Shown: positions 9,206 to 18,574 of the stretch, in pieces | Position numbering within the stretch: position 1 is the stretch's first letter | Layout of the letters: each line of letters starts with the position of its first letter | NCBI RefSeq assembly: GCF_001645125.1 | Contig: NZ_LXKA01000110.1 | Coordinates: 434,001 to 498,000 of the forward strand | DNA from: Paraburkholderia ginsengiterrae | GTDB lineage: Bacteria; Pseudomonadota; Gammaproteobacteria; Burkholderiales; Burkholderiaceae | DNA length: 64,000 bases | Direction: 5' to 3' | Made by a program: the position numbers and the translations under genes | Notes under the pieces: model-generated | What the model was told of the DNA's origin: nothing | What the model saw: only the letters and a program-made list of their open reading frames with translations | Databases searched by the model: none

Positions 9206-9719
9206 GGGGTTTGCTTTGCTTGCCTTTAGTGCTGGTGAGGGTGATTGTTGTTGATTTGCTCGCGGCGCGATGGGTCGAAAAGAAGGGGGATTGGTGGCTA
9301 TCTCTTGTTTTTGCTTTCTTTGGCCTTTCCTTGCTGTTCTGGTGGTCTTGTTTGTGTTGGGTTGGCCTTTCCTTGCTTTGCTAGTGGTCTATTGGCGTTG
9401 CCCCTGTGCGGGGCGGCACCTACTTTCTTTGCCGCGGCAAAGAAAGTAGGCAAAGAAAGCCGCTTTCCCACCGCTAACCCTTAAGCGGAGCCCCTGGCTT
9501 GGAGGGGGTAGTGGTGCATCTGGAATCAGTGTCGTCGCACACTCCGCGCTCGTGACAAGGCAGTCATTCTTCCGGCGGCGCTGCGCGCGCCCGCACGGTC
9601 GCTCTTCCAACCAGCAGACGCGAATAGGCGCCCGCTGGGGGCGCCGCTTGTCAACCAACTACAAACTCAGGTTTGGTTATTGCCTTTTGCTTACCGCAAA
9701 TGCCGAGCTAAGGCATCTC
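9206..9719. other. non-coding gap between fliL and fliK
   Basis: About 510 bases without a credible gene. The left part is T- and G-rich and holds a 16-base direct repeat (TTGGCCTTTCCTTGCT at 9320-9335 and 9362-9377, spaced 42 bases). A perfect palindrome lies at 9419-9450, with GC-rich sequence beyond. Short open frames here have Arg/Pro/Gly-rich, out-of-phase composition and look spurious. The look of this stretch resembles dispersed intergenic repeats I recall from Paraburkholderia genomes. Confidence 0.6.
9419..9450. repeat. 32-bp perfect palindrome, probable dispersed intergenic repeat
   Basis: Two 16-base arms, CCTACTTTCTTTGCCG and its exact complement, meet with no spacer. A short CCCC..GGGG hairpin (about 9400-9416) precedes it, and a partial third repeat of CAAAGAAAG follows. 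It lies between fliL and fliK, which point the same way, so it may act as a transcript end or processing site. Confidence 0.75.
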
Positions 9720-11246
9720 TCATGCAAACGTGTCGACCAGGCCTACCGTGCGGCGCGTCGGGACGTTGACTGTTGTCGCGACCGCGTCTGAACCGCCACC
9801 GCCGAACGATCCGCTCGTGCCGCTCGCGCGGCCGCCGGAACGGCCGGAGTTGGCGCTCTGCTGCTGGCTGCCCTGACGCGCAAAGCCGTCGCTCACGCTC
9901 GCGCTGCCCAGACCAATGCCGTTTGACTCCATCGCCTCGCGCAACTTCGGCAAGGCCGCCTCGACGGCTTCACGGACCGATTGGTGCTGCGATACAAACA
10001 ACGCATGTGCATGGTTATCGGCAACCTGCAACACAACCTGTAGTGGCCCCAGATCCTTCGGGTTCAACGTCAGCTCGGCACTCTGCGTGTGCGCGTTCGA
10101 CAGGAACACCACCTTCTGGCTCAACGCGTCCTCCCAGTCAGTCGTGCCAACCTGCGGGGACAACGCGTTCACCGCTTCCGCGGCGCCCGCGTTGCCGGTG
10201 GTCTGGATAGCGGTGGTCGTGCTTGCACTGCTCGCCGCAGCCTGCGTTGCCGCCAGCGCTGCCGTGGCCGCGTCGGCGGCGCTCTTGAAGGACGCTGCGT
10301 CGTCAGTCTGCGTGCCGCCGGATGCCGCCGCCGTCAACGTGTCAGCCGCCAATGTTGCCGCCGTCGATGGGTCCGCCACCGTCGTCGCCGTCGTGGTCAA
10401 CGCCGCCCTGGCAGCAGCGGATCCCTTGCTGTCGCCGAAGAGGCCCGCCGCCAAAGTCTTGCCGTTCGATGTCCCGCTCAACCCCGTGTTCGCGTTCGCC
10501 TGGCCGTTGGCCGGCGTCGCGGTGTTGGCCGCCGCGCCGTTCGCCATTGCCATCGTCTGCGCCGGGACCGCACCTTGGCCGCTGGCCAGCGCGGCCAATG
10601 CCGCCTGCAACGCGTCTTGTGCCGCCTTCGGATCGGTGGAGGCGGATTTTTTACCCGACGTGCCGGCGGTCGTGGGGTCGCTCGACGTGCCGGGCAACGC
10701 CGTCGCGGCATCGGTCAAAGTGGTCGCGGGGTCGGCGGTGGTGGGCGTGGTGGCGCTGGTCGCGTCGGTCTGGAGCTGCGCCTGAGCTTGTGCCTGAGCC
10801 TGAGCCACGGCGGCAGCAGCGGCCGTGCCCGCGGCGGTCTGGCTGGACGTCGTGCCGGACTTCGCCGGTGTCGCGGCGGTGTTGTCGTTCGAGGCCGGTT
10901 GCGCGTTGTTCGACGCCGCTGCGGGCGAGCTCGTGCTCGCCGATTGGTCAGTGGTCTTGCTGCTGCTCGCGTCACTCGTGCTGCTCGTGGAGGAATCAGG
11001 CGGCGGCGGAGCGTCGTGCACACTCGACGAAGGCGCCGTGGATCCAGACGCGCTCGATGAGGCTGAAGGTTGCGCCGATGCCTTCTGCTGGCTGGCGCTT
11101 TGCGCCGCCGCGCTGTTTTGCTGATCGATGCTCTGTTGCAAAGTCTGCGAGAACGGCATGGCGTTCGCCGCGGCGTTCATGGCCGCGCTGGCGGACGTGC
11201 TGCTGCCGGTGCCGAGCAGCGAGCCAATCTGTGAAAGAAGCGACAT
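9720..11246 (-). CDS. fliK: flagellar hook-length control protein FliK
   Basis: Secreted molecular ruler that switches export from hook to filament substrates. 508 residues. A long Ala/Ser/Thr/Gln-rich, probably disordered N-terminal part covers about three quarters. A compact C-terminal hook domain follows (LTLNPKDLGPLQVVLQV ... LPKLREAMESNGIGLGSASV), then a Gly/Ser-rich tail. ATG at 11246 is preferred over an upstream TTG because AGGA lies six bases before it. It ends the fliFGHIJK operon. A second FliK-type gene is encoded at 18575-20047. Confidence 0.93.
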   Translation of the reverse strand: MSLLSQIGSLLGTGSSTSASAAMNAAANAMPFSQTLQQSIDQQNSAAAQSASQQKASAQPSASSSASGSTAPSSSVHDAPPPPDSSTSSTSDASSSKTTDQSASTSSPAAASNNAQPASNDNTAATPAKSGTTSSQTAAGTAAAAAVAQAQAQAQAQLQTDATSATTPTTADPATTLTDAATALPGTSSDPTTAGTSGKKSASTDPKAAQDALQAALAALASGQGAVPAQTMAMANGAAANTATPANGQANANTGLSGTSNGKTLAAGLFGDSKGSAAARAALTTTATTVADPSTAATLAADTLTAAASGGTQTDDAASFKSAADAATAALAATQAAASSASTTTAIQTTGNAGAAEAVNALSPQVGTTDWEDALSQKVVFLSNAHTQSAELTLNPKDLGPLQVVLQVADNHAHALFVSQHQSVREAVEAALPKLREAMESNGIGLGSASVSDGFARQGSQQQSANSGRSGGRASGTSGSFGGGGSDAVATTVNVPTRRTVGLVDTFA

Positions 11247-11315
11247 AGGGAATCCTGTCAATCCGTCAAACGGGGTGTTCGGTCAGTCGAGGCATACGCT
11301 TGCGCCTCATGCACG

Positions 11316-11765
11316 TCAGACGCCTTCAGCGCGCATTCTCAAAATACGTGCGGCGTGTTCGTCGGCGTCGCGCTGATCGCGCCGCGCCATGGTTTTCGCT
11401 TCGGCGGCTTCGCCGCGCGCCTGCAACACTTCATATGAGCCCAGCTTCTGCTTCTGCCGCTGCCAGTCGGGCTTGGCGGCCTCGACACGCGCGGTGGCCG
11501 TCGTCAGCAGATTGCGCTGCTGTTCGATGGCCGCGTCGAGCGTGTCGATGAATGCCTGGAAATTGCGCATGTTGCCGGCGGGCATGCCGCTCTGGGCCGT
11601 TGCCGTGAAGCGCGCGTGATATTCGTCGCGATACTGGACGAGCGCGTCGAGCTGCGCTTGAACGTCGTTGCGCTCGCGCTGGGCGCGGCCCAGACGTTGC
11701 GCGGCGGCGTCCACATCGTCCTGAGCGAGGCCGATGAGCGTCTTGATCGGAAAGTGTTTCGCCAT
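11316..11765 (-). CDS. fliJ: flagellar export protein FliJ
   Basis: Small coiled-coil protein that forms the central stalk of the FliI ATPase ring and links it to FlhA. 149 residues, opening MAKHFPIKTLIGLAQ and almost wholly helical with heptad-like Gln/Arg/Ala pattern. The ATG has AGGGG seven bases upstream. It follows fliI after 11 bases. Confidence 0.92.
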   Translation of the reverse strand: MAKHFPIKTLIGLAQDDVDAAAQRLGRAQRERNDVQAQLDALVQYRDEYHARFTATAQSGMPAGNMRNFQAFIDTLDAAIEQQRNLLTTATARVEAAKPDWQRQKQKLGSYEVLQARGEAAEAKTMARRDQRDADEHAARILRMRAEGV

Positions 11766-11776
11766 TGTCAGCCCCT

Positions 11777-13456
11777 TTATGCAAACAACGCGTCCAGCAT
11801 CGCGAGACTCGGTTGGAAGTTCGCGCATTCGCGAAACCCTTGCTGCAAGAACGCTTCCATCCGCGGATACAGCGCGATCGCGCGGTCGAGCAGCGCATCG
11901 CGCCCGCTCGAATAGGCGCCGACGTTGATCAGATCGCGGTTGCGCTGATAGCGCGACAGCATCTGCTTGAACATACGCGTCTTGTCCAGATGGTTATCGT
12001 CGATCAGCGCGGTCATCGCCCGGCTAATCGACGCTTCGATGTCGATCGCCGGATAGTGGCCGGCCTCGGCGAGCGAGCGCGACAGCACGATGTGACCGTC
12101 CAGAATCGCCCGCGCGGAGTCGGCAATCGGATCCTGCTGGTCGTCGCCCTCGGTCAGCACGGTGTAGAACGCGGTGATCGAGCCGCCGCCGGCCGGGCCG
12201 TTGCCGGTGCGCTCGACGAGCGCCGGCAGCTTGGCGAACACCGAAGGCGGATAGCCTTTGGTGGCTGGCGGCTCGCCCACGGCCAGCGCGATCTCGCGTT
12301 GCGCCATCGCGTAACGGGTCAACGAATCCATCAGGAGCAGCACGTGCTTGCCCTGGTCGCGGAAATACTCGGCGAGCGAAGTCGAATACGCGGCGGCCTG
12401 CATCCGCAGCAGCGGCGAGACGTCGGCGGGCGCGGCGACCACCACTGAGCGCGCCAGACCTTCCTCGCCGAGAATCTGTTCGATGAATTCCTTCACTTCG
12501 CGGCCGCGTTCGCCGATCAGCCCGATCACGATCACTTCGGCGCTGGTATAGCGCGCCATCGTGCCGAGCAGCACCGACTTACCGACGCCGGAGCCGGCGA
12601 ACAGCCCCATGCGCTGGCCACGGCCGACGGTCAGCAGCGCGTTGATCGCGCGCACGCCGACGTCGAGAACCTGGTGAATCGGCTCGCGGTTCAGCGGATT
12701 GATGACCGGCGCGGACAGCGGCGCGTCGGCATGCGCGCCGAGCGGCCCGAGTCCGTCGAGCGGGCGGCCGGAGGCATCCAGCACGCGGCCGAGCAATTCC
12801 CAGCCGACCGGCAGGCGCTTGGCGCCCGCCATCGGGTCGGCGATCGGCGCGCTTTCGAGCGGATAGACGCGGGCGCCGGGCAACAGGCCGATCACTTCGG
12901 TGGTCGGCATCAGAAACAGCTTGTCGCCGGAGAAGCCGACCACTTCGGCTTCGGCCATCGGCAGCGAACTGCCCAGCGGCAATTCGATCATCACCTCGGC
13001 GCCGACCGAGAGGCGCAAGCCCACCGCTTCGAGCACCAGACCGGCGGCGCGCGTGAGGCGTCCGCAGGCGCGCATCGGCTTGGCAATCGCGTTGCGTGCG
13101 CGCAGGCTGTCGAGGCGGCCACGCCAGGCCTGCATGTGCGGGTTGCTGTCGAGCGCGGGATCGTAGGGAGTGTGCGGGGCAGGGGGCGTTTTGACGTGTG
13201 TTGCGGTATTGGCAGCAGCAGATTCGCGGCTTGCCGCCGTGCCGCTCGCGCGATGCGCATGCGCCGGATTGCGCAGCGCGGCGTCGATGGCCGCCACGGC
13301 AGCTGCGGCGGGCGATGCCGCGGCGGCCGTGGCGAGCGCCTCTGCCTCCGCTTCCGCCTCCGCGAGCGCCTCGGCGCCGAACGACGCCAGCGCCAGTTCG
13401 CGTTCGAGCGGCGTCAGATCGCTGGCGCGGATCTCTTCGAGCGTCGGCTTCACCAT
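11777..13456 (-). CDS. fliI: flagellum-specific ATP synthase FliI
   Basis: ATPase of the flagellar export apparatus. 559 residues, about 100 more than E. coli FliI (457). Walker A GSGVGKS lies at about 288-294 and Walker [10 protein letters not shown] at 373-381; both are intact. The surplus is an N-terminal extension (about residues 1-105) rich in Ala and Glu, with EAEAEAEA. The ATG overlaps the fliH stop by seven bases, which supports this long start; a shorter form from an internal Met near residue 108 cannot be excluded. Confidence 0.95.
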   Translation of the reverse strand: MVKPTLEEIRASDLTPLERELALASFGAEALAEAEAEAEALATAAAASPAAAAVAAIDAALRNPAHAHRASGTAASRESAAANTATHVKTPPAPHTPYDPALDSNPHMQAWRGRLDSLRARNAIAKPMRACGRLTRAAGLVLEAVGLRLSVGAEVMIELPLGSSLPMAEAEVVGFSGDKLFLMPTTEVIGLLPGARVYPLESAPIADPMAGAKRLPVGWELLGRVLDASGRPLDGLGPLGAHADAPLSAPVINPLNREPIHQVLDVGVRAINALLTVGRGQRMGLFAGSGVGKSVLLGTMARYTSAEVIVIGLIGERGREVKEFIEQILGEEGLARSVVVAAPADVSPLLRMQAAAYSTSLAEYFRDQGKHVLLLMDSLTRYAMAQREIALAVGEPPATKGYPPSVFAKLPALVERTGNGPAGGGSITAFYTVLTEGDDQQDPIADSARAILDGHIVLSRSLAEAGHYPAIDIEASISRAMTALIDDNHLDKTRMFKQMLSRYQRNRDLINVGAYSSGRDALLDRAIALYPRMEAFLQQGFRECANFQPSLAMLDALFA

Positions 13457-14127
13457 GTGCTTACCTTGCCGAGTGCGGCGGCGACGCGCTCCCAGCGCGT
13501 GTCGATGCCGGCGTCCACTTCACCGGTGGCGGCTTGCGCGCGGCAGCCGCCGCGTTCCACCGCCGGATCGGTACGCACGGTCCAGCCGCGGGTTTGCAGT
13601 TCTTCCAGCAGATAGGCTTCGACCACCGGCAGATCGGCGGGACTCACGATCAGTGCCGGCGCGCCGGTCAGCGCGGGCTCGGCGGCGAGCACCTCACGCG
13701 CGGCTGCGATCAGCGCGGTCGGATCGTGCTGCACGTGCTGCCGCACCACCTGTTGCGCGATGTCGAGCGCCAGCGCGACCAGCGTCTCGGAGATCGCGCT
13801 CTGGGCGCCGTCGAGTGCCGTCCTGAAGGTCTCGGCCAGCGCGGCGAGGCGTGCCGCTTCTTCGCGCGCTTCGCTTTGGCCTTGCGCGAAACCCTGCGCG
13901 TGGCCCTGGTCGTAACCGGCCTGGTAGCCGAGCGCCTGGCCGGCCACGTGACCGGAAGCGACGCCCTGTGCATGAGCAGCGTCGCGCAGGCGTTCGAGTT
14001 CGGCTTCGAATGCGCCGTCGTCGACTTCGGGTTCGGGCGGCGCCGGCGGCACCGGATCGAACGAGGCCATCTCCCAGCGCTGGTAGGCCGAGAGCCTTTC
14101 CTTCGCCGTGGAGTTCTGATCAGACAT
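13450..14127 (-). CDS. fliH: flagellar assembly protein FliH
   Basis: Dimeric peripheral stalk and negative regulator of FliI that tethers it to the C ring. 225 residues. The middle has the family's glycine-repeat helix ([20 protein letters not shown]), and the C-terminal FliH domain includes [16 protein letters not shown]. Coupled to fliG (8-base overlap) upstream and fliI downstream. Confidence 0.93.
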   Translation of the reverse strand: MSDQNSTAKERLSAYQRWEMASFDPVPPAPPEPEVDDGAFEAELERLRDAAHAQGVASGHVAGQALGYQAGYDQGHAQGFAQGQSEAREEAARLAALAETFRTALDGAQSAISETLVALALDIAQQVVRQHVQHDPTALIAAAREVLAAEPALTGAPALIVSPADLPVVEAYLLEELQTRGWTVRTDPAVERGGCRAQAATGEVDAGIDTRWERVAAALGKVSTW

Positions 14128-15115
14128 ATGCGTCTTCCGCCTTGCCGCCTAGCACGATCTGGCCGCTTTCCGCCAGATTGCGCACGATTTGCAGGATGCG
14201 GCGCTGCTGCGTCTCGACTTCGGAGACGCGCACCGGACCGCGCGCGTCGAGGTCTTCGGCGAGCAGTTCGGCAGCACGCTGCGACATGTTCGACAGGAAC
14301 TTCTGGCGCAGCGCGGGCGGTGCGCCCTTCAGCGAGATGATCAGCGCCTCGGACTCGACTTCCTTCAGCAGTAGCTGGATCGCGCGGTCTTCCAGATCGA
14401 GCAGGTTCTCGAATACAAACATCTGATCAATGATCTTCTGCGCGAGTTCCGCGTCGTACTGGCGAACGTTCTCGATGACGCCTTCTTCATGATTGCTGGA
14501 CATGAAGTTGAGAATTTCGGCCGCCGTGCGGATGCCGCCCATCGGGCTGCGCTTGAGGTTGTCGCTGCCGGACAGCAGCCCCGTCAGCACGTCGTCGAGT
14601 TCGCGCAGCGCGGCCGGCTGAATGCCGTCGAGCGTGGCGATCCGCAGCAGCACGTCGTTGCGCAGGCGCTCGGTGAAGCAGGCGACGATTTCCGAGGCCT
14701 GATCGCGGTCCAGGTGAACTAGGATGGTCGCGATGATCTGCGGGTGCTCGTTCTTGATGAGTTCGGCCACGGCCGCGGAGTCCATCCACTTCAGGCCTTC
14801 GATACCGCTGGTATCGCTGCCCTGCAGAATCCGGTCGATGATCGCGCCGGCCTTGTCGTCGCCGAGCGCCTTGGTCAGCACCGAACGGATGTACTCGTTC
14901 GAATCCAGCGACATGCCGGTGTGCTGTTCCGCTTCGCGCACGAACTCCTGCAGAACCTCATCGACCTGCTCGCGGGTCACGCTCTTCAGCGCGGCCATGG
15001 CGACGCCGATCTTCTGGACTTCGCGCGGCCCGAGGAACTTGAACACCTGCGCGGCTTCTTCCTCGCCGATCGACATCAGCAGGAGCGCGCTCTTCATCAC
15101 GCCTTCAGCGCTCAT
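14120..15115 (-). CDS. fliG: flagellar motor switch protein FliG
   Basis: C-ring protein that contacts the stator and the MS ring. 331 residues, the family length. The conserved EHPQ motif is at about 123-126, and a charged C-terminal torque helix region follows (NLLDLEDRAIQLLLKEVESE). Start overlaps the fliF stop by 11 bases. Confidence 0.97.
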   Translation of the reverse strand: MSAEGVMKSALLLMSIGEEEAAQVFKFLGPREVQKIGVAMAALKSVTREQVDEVLQEFVREAEQHTGMSLDSNEYIRSVLTKALGDDKAGAIIDRILQGSDTSGIEGLKWMDSAAVAELIKNEHPQIIATILVHLDRDQASEIVACFTERLRNDVLLRIATLDGIQPAALRELDDVLTGLLSGSDNLKRSPMGGIRTAAEILNFMSSNHEEGVIENVRQYDAELAQKIIDQMFVFENLLDLEDRAIQLLLKEVESEALIISLKGAPPALRQKFLSNMSQRAAELLAEDLDARGPVRVSEVETQQRRILQIVRNLAESGQIVLGGKAEDAYV

Positions 15116-16898
15116 CGGACACCCAATTTTTCACGACGGTTGCGACAATCTTCGGATCCTGGCGCGCGATGTTGCGCGCGAATTCCAGGTTCCGCTCGTA
15201 TTTGTGCTTCGAGTTTTCGAGCGCGAGCAGTTCGCTGTCGTTCTCCAGTTCGGCGACCGTGCTCAAGCCCGCGCGCTCGGCGGCAGGGATGCCGTCCAGC
15301 AGGACCGGATCGTCCGGCGACGGCAGGGCGGCCGCGAGAGCCGGTTCCGGCGGCGGGAACGCGCGGCGCAGCGCCGGCTTCACCATCACGAAGTAGAGGA
15401 ACAGGGCCACCGCGCCGATGCCGAGGTACGTGGCGATCTGCTTGGCGAGCGCGATCATGTCCGGCGTGCGCCACCACGGCAGGTCGGCGGTCGGGTCGAC
15501 GTCGGCGGTGAACGGGCTGTTGACCACGTTGACCGAGTCGCCGCGCGTCGCGTCGAAACCCATCGCGTCCTTCACCAGCTGATTGACCTGCGCGAGCTTG
15601 TCGGCGGTAACAGGCTGCATCGAGGCGTGGCCCTTGGCGTCGACCACCTTCAGATAGTTGACCACCACCGCCACCGACAGGCGCTTGATGCCGCCCATCG
15701 CGCTTTCGTGGTGGCGCACCGTCTTGTCGAGTTCGTAGTTGGTGGTCGCATCCTTGCGGTCGCTAACCGGCGTGGTCGCCACGCCGCCCGGGCCGTTCGG
15801 CGCGTTAATCGGTGCCGAAGCCGGCTGCGGCGGCTGGTTCGACAGCGCGCCCGGCACGCCCGAGGCGGCGCCTTGCGACATTTCGGTGGCGCTGCTCGAT
15901 TGCTGACTGCGGATCGCCACTTGCTGCGGATTGCCGTTCGGGCCGTAGTTCTCGGAGGTCTGCTCGTTGCGCGAGAAGTCGATGTCGGCGCTGACCTGCG
16001 AATGCGCGTTGCCCGAGCCGAACAGCGGCGCGAGGATCGCGTCGATGCGCTGCTGGGTGTTGCGCTCGATCTGCTGGCGGTACTTCAGTTGCGAGGCGTC
16101 GAGTCCGCTGCCGGTGGACGGCTGGGTCAGCAGGTTGCCGTCCTGGTCGAGGATGGTCACGCCCTTCACCGGCATGTCCGGCACCGCCGACGACACCATA
16201 TGGGTGATCGCCAGCACCTGGCCTTCGTCGAGCGCGCGGCCCGGGTAGAGGTTGACCAGCACGGAGGCGGAGGGCGCTTCCTTGTCGCGCACGAACACGG
16301 ATGGCTTCGGAATCGCCAGATGCACGCGGGCCGACTTCACCGACGAAATCGATTCGACCGTGCGCTCCAGTTCGCCCTCCAGCGCGCGCTGGTAGTTGAC
16401 CTGCTCGGCGAACTGGCTGATGCCGAACTTCTGGTTGTCCATCAGCTCGAAGCCGACCGAGCCGCTCTTGGGCAGGCCCTGCGAGGCAAGGCGCAGACGC
16501 ATTTCATGCACCTGCTCGGACGGCACGAGGATCGCACCACCGGCGTCGGAGAACTTATAGGGAATGTTGGCCTGCTGGAGCGCCGCGATGATGGCGCCGC
16601 CGTCGCGGTCCGACAGGTTGCTGTAGAGCACCTTGTAGTCCGGCGCCCGCGACCACAGGAACAGGCCCGCCACCACGGCGACCAGCAACGCCACCGCGAA
16701 GATCAGCGGGGCGCGCGGGTTGCCGCGCATTTGCGCGAGGCCTGACAGACGTTGACCAAAATTGCCGCCCAGGCCGCCGCCGAGGCCGCCAAGGTCCGCG
16801 GCGCCGCCAGCCTGGCCGGCACCGGCGGTGCCGGGCTGCGCGCCGGCGAGGCCCATACGGGCGTCGGGGTTGATCAAAGAGTTGGCTGACGAATCCAT
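15105..16898 (-). CDS. fliF: flagellar MS-ring protein FliF
   Basis: Forms the membrane-embedded MS ring on which the basal body is built. 597 residues. First transmembrane helix at about 60-80 (LIFAVALLVAVVAGLFLWS), then the YscJ/FliF ring-building domains (LYSNLSDRDGGAIIAALQQ). A Pro/Ala/Asn linker, a second transmembrane helix near 450 and the FliG-binding C-terminus follow. First gene of the minus-strand fliFGHIJK operon, divergent from fliE. Confidence 0.97.
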   Translation of the reverse strand: MDSSANSLINPDARMGLAGAQPGTAGAGQAGGAADLGGLGGGLGGNFGQRLSGLAQMRGNPRAPLIFAVALLVAVVAGLFLWSRAPDYKVLYSNLSDRDGGAIIAALQQANIPYKFSDAGGAILVPSEQVHEMRLRLASQGLPKSGSVGFELMDNQKFGISQFAEQVNYQRALEGELERTVESISSVKSARVHLAIPKPSVFVRDKEAPSASVLVNLYPGRALDEGQVLAITHMVSSAVPDMPVKGVTILDQDGNLLTQPSTGSGLDASQLKYRQQIERNTQQRIDAILAPLFGSGNAHSQVSADIDFSRNEQTSENYGPNGNPQQVAIRSQQSSSATEMSQGAASGVPGALSNQPPQPASAPINAPNGPGGVATTPVSDRKDATTNYELDKTVRHHESAMGGIKRLSVAVVVNYLKVVDAKGHASMQPVTADKLAQVNQLVKDAMGFDATRGDSVNVVNSPFTADVDPTADLPWWRTPDMIALAKQIATYLGIGAVALFLYFVMVKPALRRAFPPPEPALAAALPSPDDPVLLDGIPAAERAGLSTVAELENDSELLALENSKHKYERNLEFARNIARQDPKIVATVVKNWVSDER

Positions 16899-17136
16899 GC
16901 GTCGGGTTTCTCCGGGATGCCTTTGCGTTCTGCCGTCTGCCGCCTCACCGAGGGCCGGCGGACGTACGGACAGATACTTTCACCCTTGAAATTATCCGCA
17001 GCGGCGCTTAACCCGATTGCTTGAATAGAGCCGGGTTTCCCCCCTACTTTCGGGGCTTTCCCGGAGAGCCCGCTGCTATGCTTTCATCCAGATCGGTACG
17101 GTTCCGGCATGCCGGTCGTCATTCCCTGGAGAAAAC

Positions 17137-17472
17137 ATGACTTTCCCCGTGAGCGCGCTTTCGTCGGCGCTGCAACAGATGCAGTCGATGGCGGCGCAAG
17201 CGGCCGGCGGCAGCAATGCCGTGGCCGACCAGTCCGGCGCGGCGACGCCTGGCGGCTTCGCCTCGGCACTGAAAGCGTCGCTCGACAAGATCAGCGGCGA
17301 TCAGACCAAGGCGGTCGGCGAATCGAAGGCGTTCGAACTCGGCGCGTCGAACGTGTCGCTGAACGACGTGATGGTGGATATGCAGAAGGCCAACGTCGGC
17401 TTCCAGTTCGGCCTGCAGGTGCGCAACAAGCTGGTGTCGGCCTATAACGACATCATGCAGATGCAGGTGTAA
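17137..17472 (+). CDS. fliE: flagellar hook-basal body complex protein FliE
   Basis: Adapter between the MS ring and the proximal rod; an early export substrate. 111 residues with the family C-terminus ([20 protein letters not shown]). CTGGAG precedes the ATG. Divergent from fliF with 238 bases between; I saw no clear sigma-28 promoter there, consistent with earlier-class expression. Confidence 0.96.
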   Translation: MTFPVSALSSALQQMQSMAAQAAGGSNAVADQSGAATPGGFASALKASLDKISGDQTKAVGESKAFELGASNVSLNDVMVDMQKANVGFQFGLQVRNKLVSAYNDIMQMQV

Positions 17473-17576
17473 GCGGCGCTTGGGCGGCCATGCTGTTCCG
17501 CCCGCCCGAACGCGAGCCTGCCGGCTGGCCCTCGCGGGCCGCGCCATGGCGCCCCTTAATCCTCCTTACAACGGAC

Positions 17577-17604
17577 TAAAGCTTTCCTTCTGCCTATCCG
17601 ATAA
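17577..17604 (+). promoter_or_regulatory. sigma-28 (FliA) promoter of fliST
   Basis: TAAAGCTT at 17577-17584 and TCCGATAA at 17597-17604, separated by 12 bases, one more than ideal. The -10 half is nearly perfect. It lies 94 bases before fliS. Confidence 0.7.
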
Positions 17605-17697
17605 CCAGGTACAGGCAGAAATCAGGGTGCGGCAATTGCGGCGCGCACCCGGATGGGGGGCCACGACCAACCGCAGTGCAAGAGAGGAGGAGCGCCG

Positions 17698-18132
17698 ATG
17701 TTTTCCCCAGGACACTCTGGAGCCAACGCATACGCACGCGTCGGCGTCGAGACAGGGGTGATGGGCGCGAGTCCGCATCGTCTGATCGTGATGTTGTATC
17801 AGGGCGCCCGGCAGGCCATCGCGCAAGCTCGGATGCATCTGCAGCAAGGCAATGTGCCGGCTCGTGGAGAGGCGGTCGGCAAGGCGATTCAGATCGTCGA
17901 AAGCGGGCTGCAACAGTCGCTCAACCTGGAGGCGGGCGGCGAGATTGCGGAGCGGTTGAACGCGCTATATGGCTATATGTCGCGCCGGCTGCTCGAAGCC
18001 AACATAAAACAGAGCGAGGCGATGCTGGTCGAGGTCGATGGCCTGCTGGCGACGCTCGAAGAGGCATGGATCGGGATTGCCCCGGAGATCACGCGGATGG
18101 CAGCCCAGCCGGCCGCGGAAAGCATGAGATGA
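17698..18132 (+). CDS. fliS: flagellin export chaperone FliS
   Basis: Binds flagellin in the cytoplasm and delivers it for export. 144 residues, helical-bundle type, with SPHRLIVMLYQGARQAI, the FliS signature. The ATG at 17698 follows a strong AGGAGG; an upstream in-frame ATG at 17653 has none. It overlaps the next gene by four bases (ATGA). fliS here lies next to fliE. Confidence 0.94.
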   Translation: MFSPGHSGANAYARVGVETGVMGASPHRLIVMLYQGARQAIAQARMHLQQGNVPARGEAVGKAIQIVESGLQQSLNLEAGGEIAERLNALYGYMSRRLLEANIKQSEAMLVEVDGLLATLEEAWIGIAPEITRMAAQPAAESMR

Positions 18133-18455
18133 CATCGAACGCAGAATACTTCGCCCGTTATGAGGCAATTGCAGCGATTTCCTGCCGGATGCTGACGGTT
18201 GCCCGGCGCGCACTGTGGAGCGACCTCGTCCACTTGCAGGAGGAATACCGCAAGCTGGTCGACGCGTTGAAGGACGCCGAAACCGGCGTGAAGCTCGACG
18301 AGGCGGAGCGTCTGCGCAAATACGCGTTGATCCGGCAAATCCTCGCCGACGACGCGGCAATCCGGGACCTGGCGAATCCGCGCATGGCCACGCTGTCGGC
18401 GCTGTTCGCCGGGAGGCAGACGCGCGTGCTCAAGGAACTGTACGGGGCGCGCTGA
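18129..18455 (+). CDS. fliT: flagellar protein FliT
   Basis: Likely FliT, the filament-cap (FliD) chaperone, which in enterics also restrains FlhDC. 108 residues, all-helical, no transmembrane segment. The main support is its position: translationally coupled (ATGA) behind fliS and of the right size. Sequence similarity among FliT proteins is low, so the call rests partly on context. Confidence 0.82.
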   Translation: MTSNAEYFARYEAIAAISCRMLTVARRALWSDLVHLQEEYRKLVDALKDAETGVKLDEAERLRKYALIRQILADDAAIRDLANPRMATLSALFAGRQTRVLKELYGAR

Positions 18456-18574
18456 GTTGCGCCGCGCACCGTGAAGCAGGTCCCCTTGGGCGGCGCCGAG
18501 CGCATCTCTATCCAGACATCCGGCTGACAGACTGTAGCTGAGCGCGCTGCCGCCAGTGTGACCAAGGAATCGGC

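Noticed and set aside
9389-9658. 89-codon minus-strand frame over the palindrome
   Set aside because: Composition reflects the repeat sequence; no start signal and no recognisable domain. Such frames are commonly over-called in this kind of repeat.
14724-16745. 673-codon plus-strand frame opposite fliG and fliF
   Set aside because: His/Arg-rich shadow frame of two well-supported genes.
16980-17020. Possible sigma-28 site between fliF and fliE
   Set aside because: TGAAATTA and GCTTAA halves are present, but the -10 half and spacing are poor compared with the three accepted sites.
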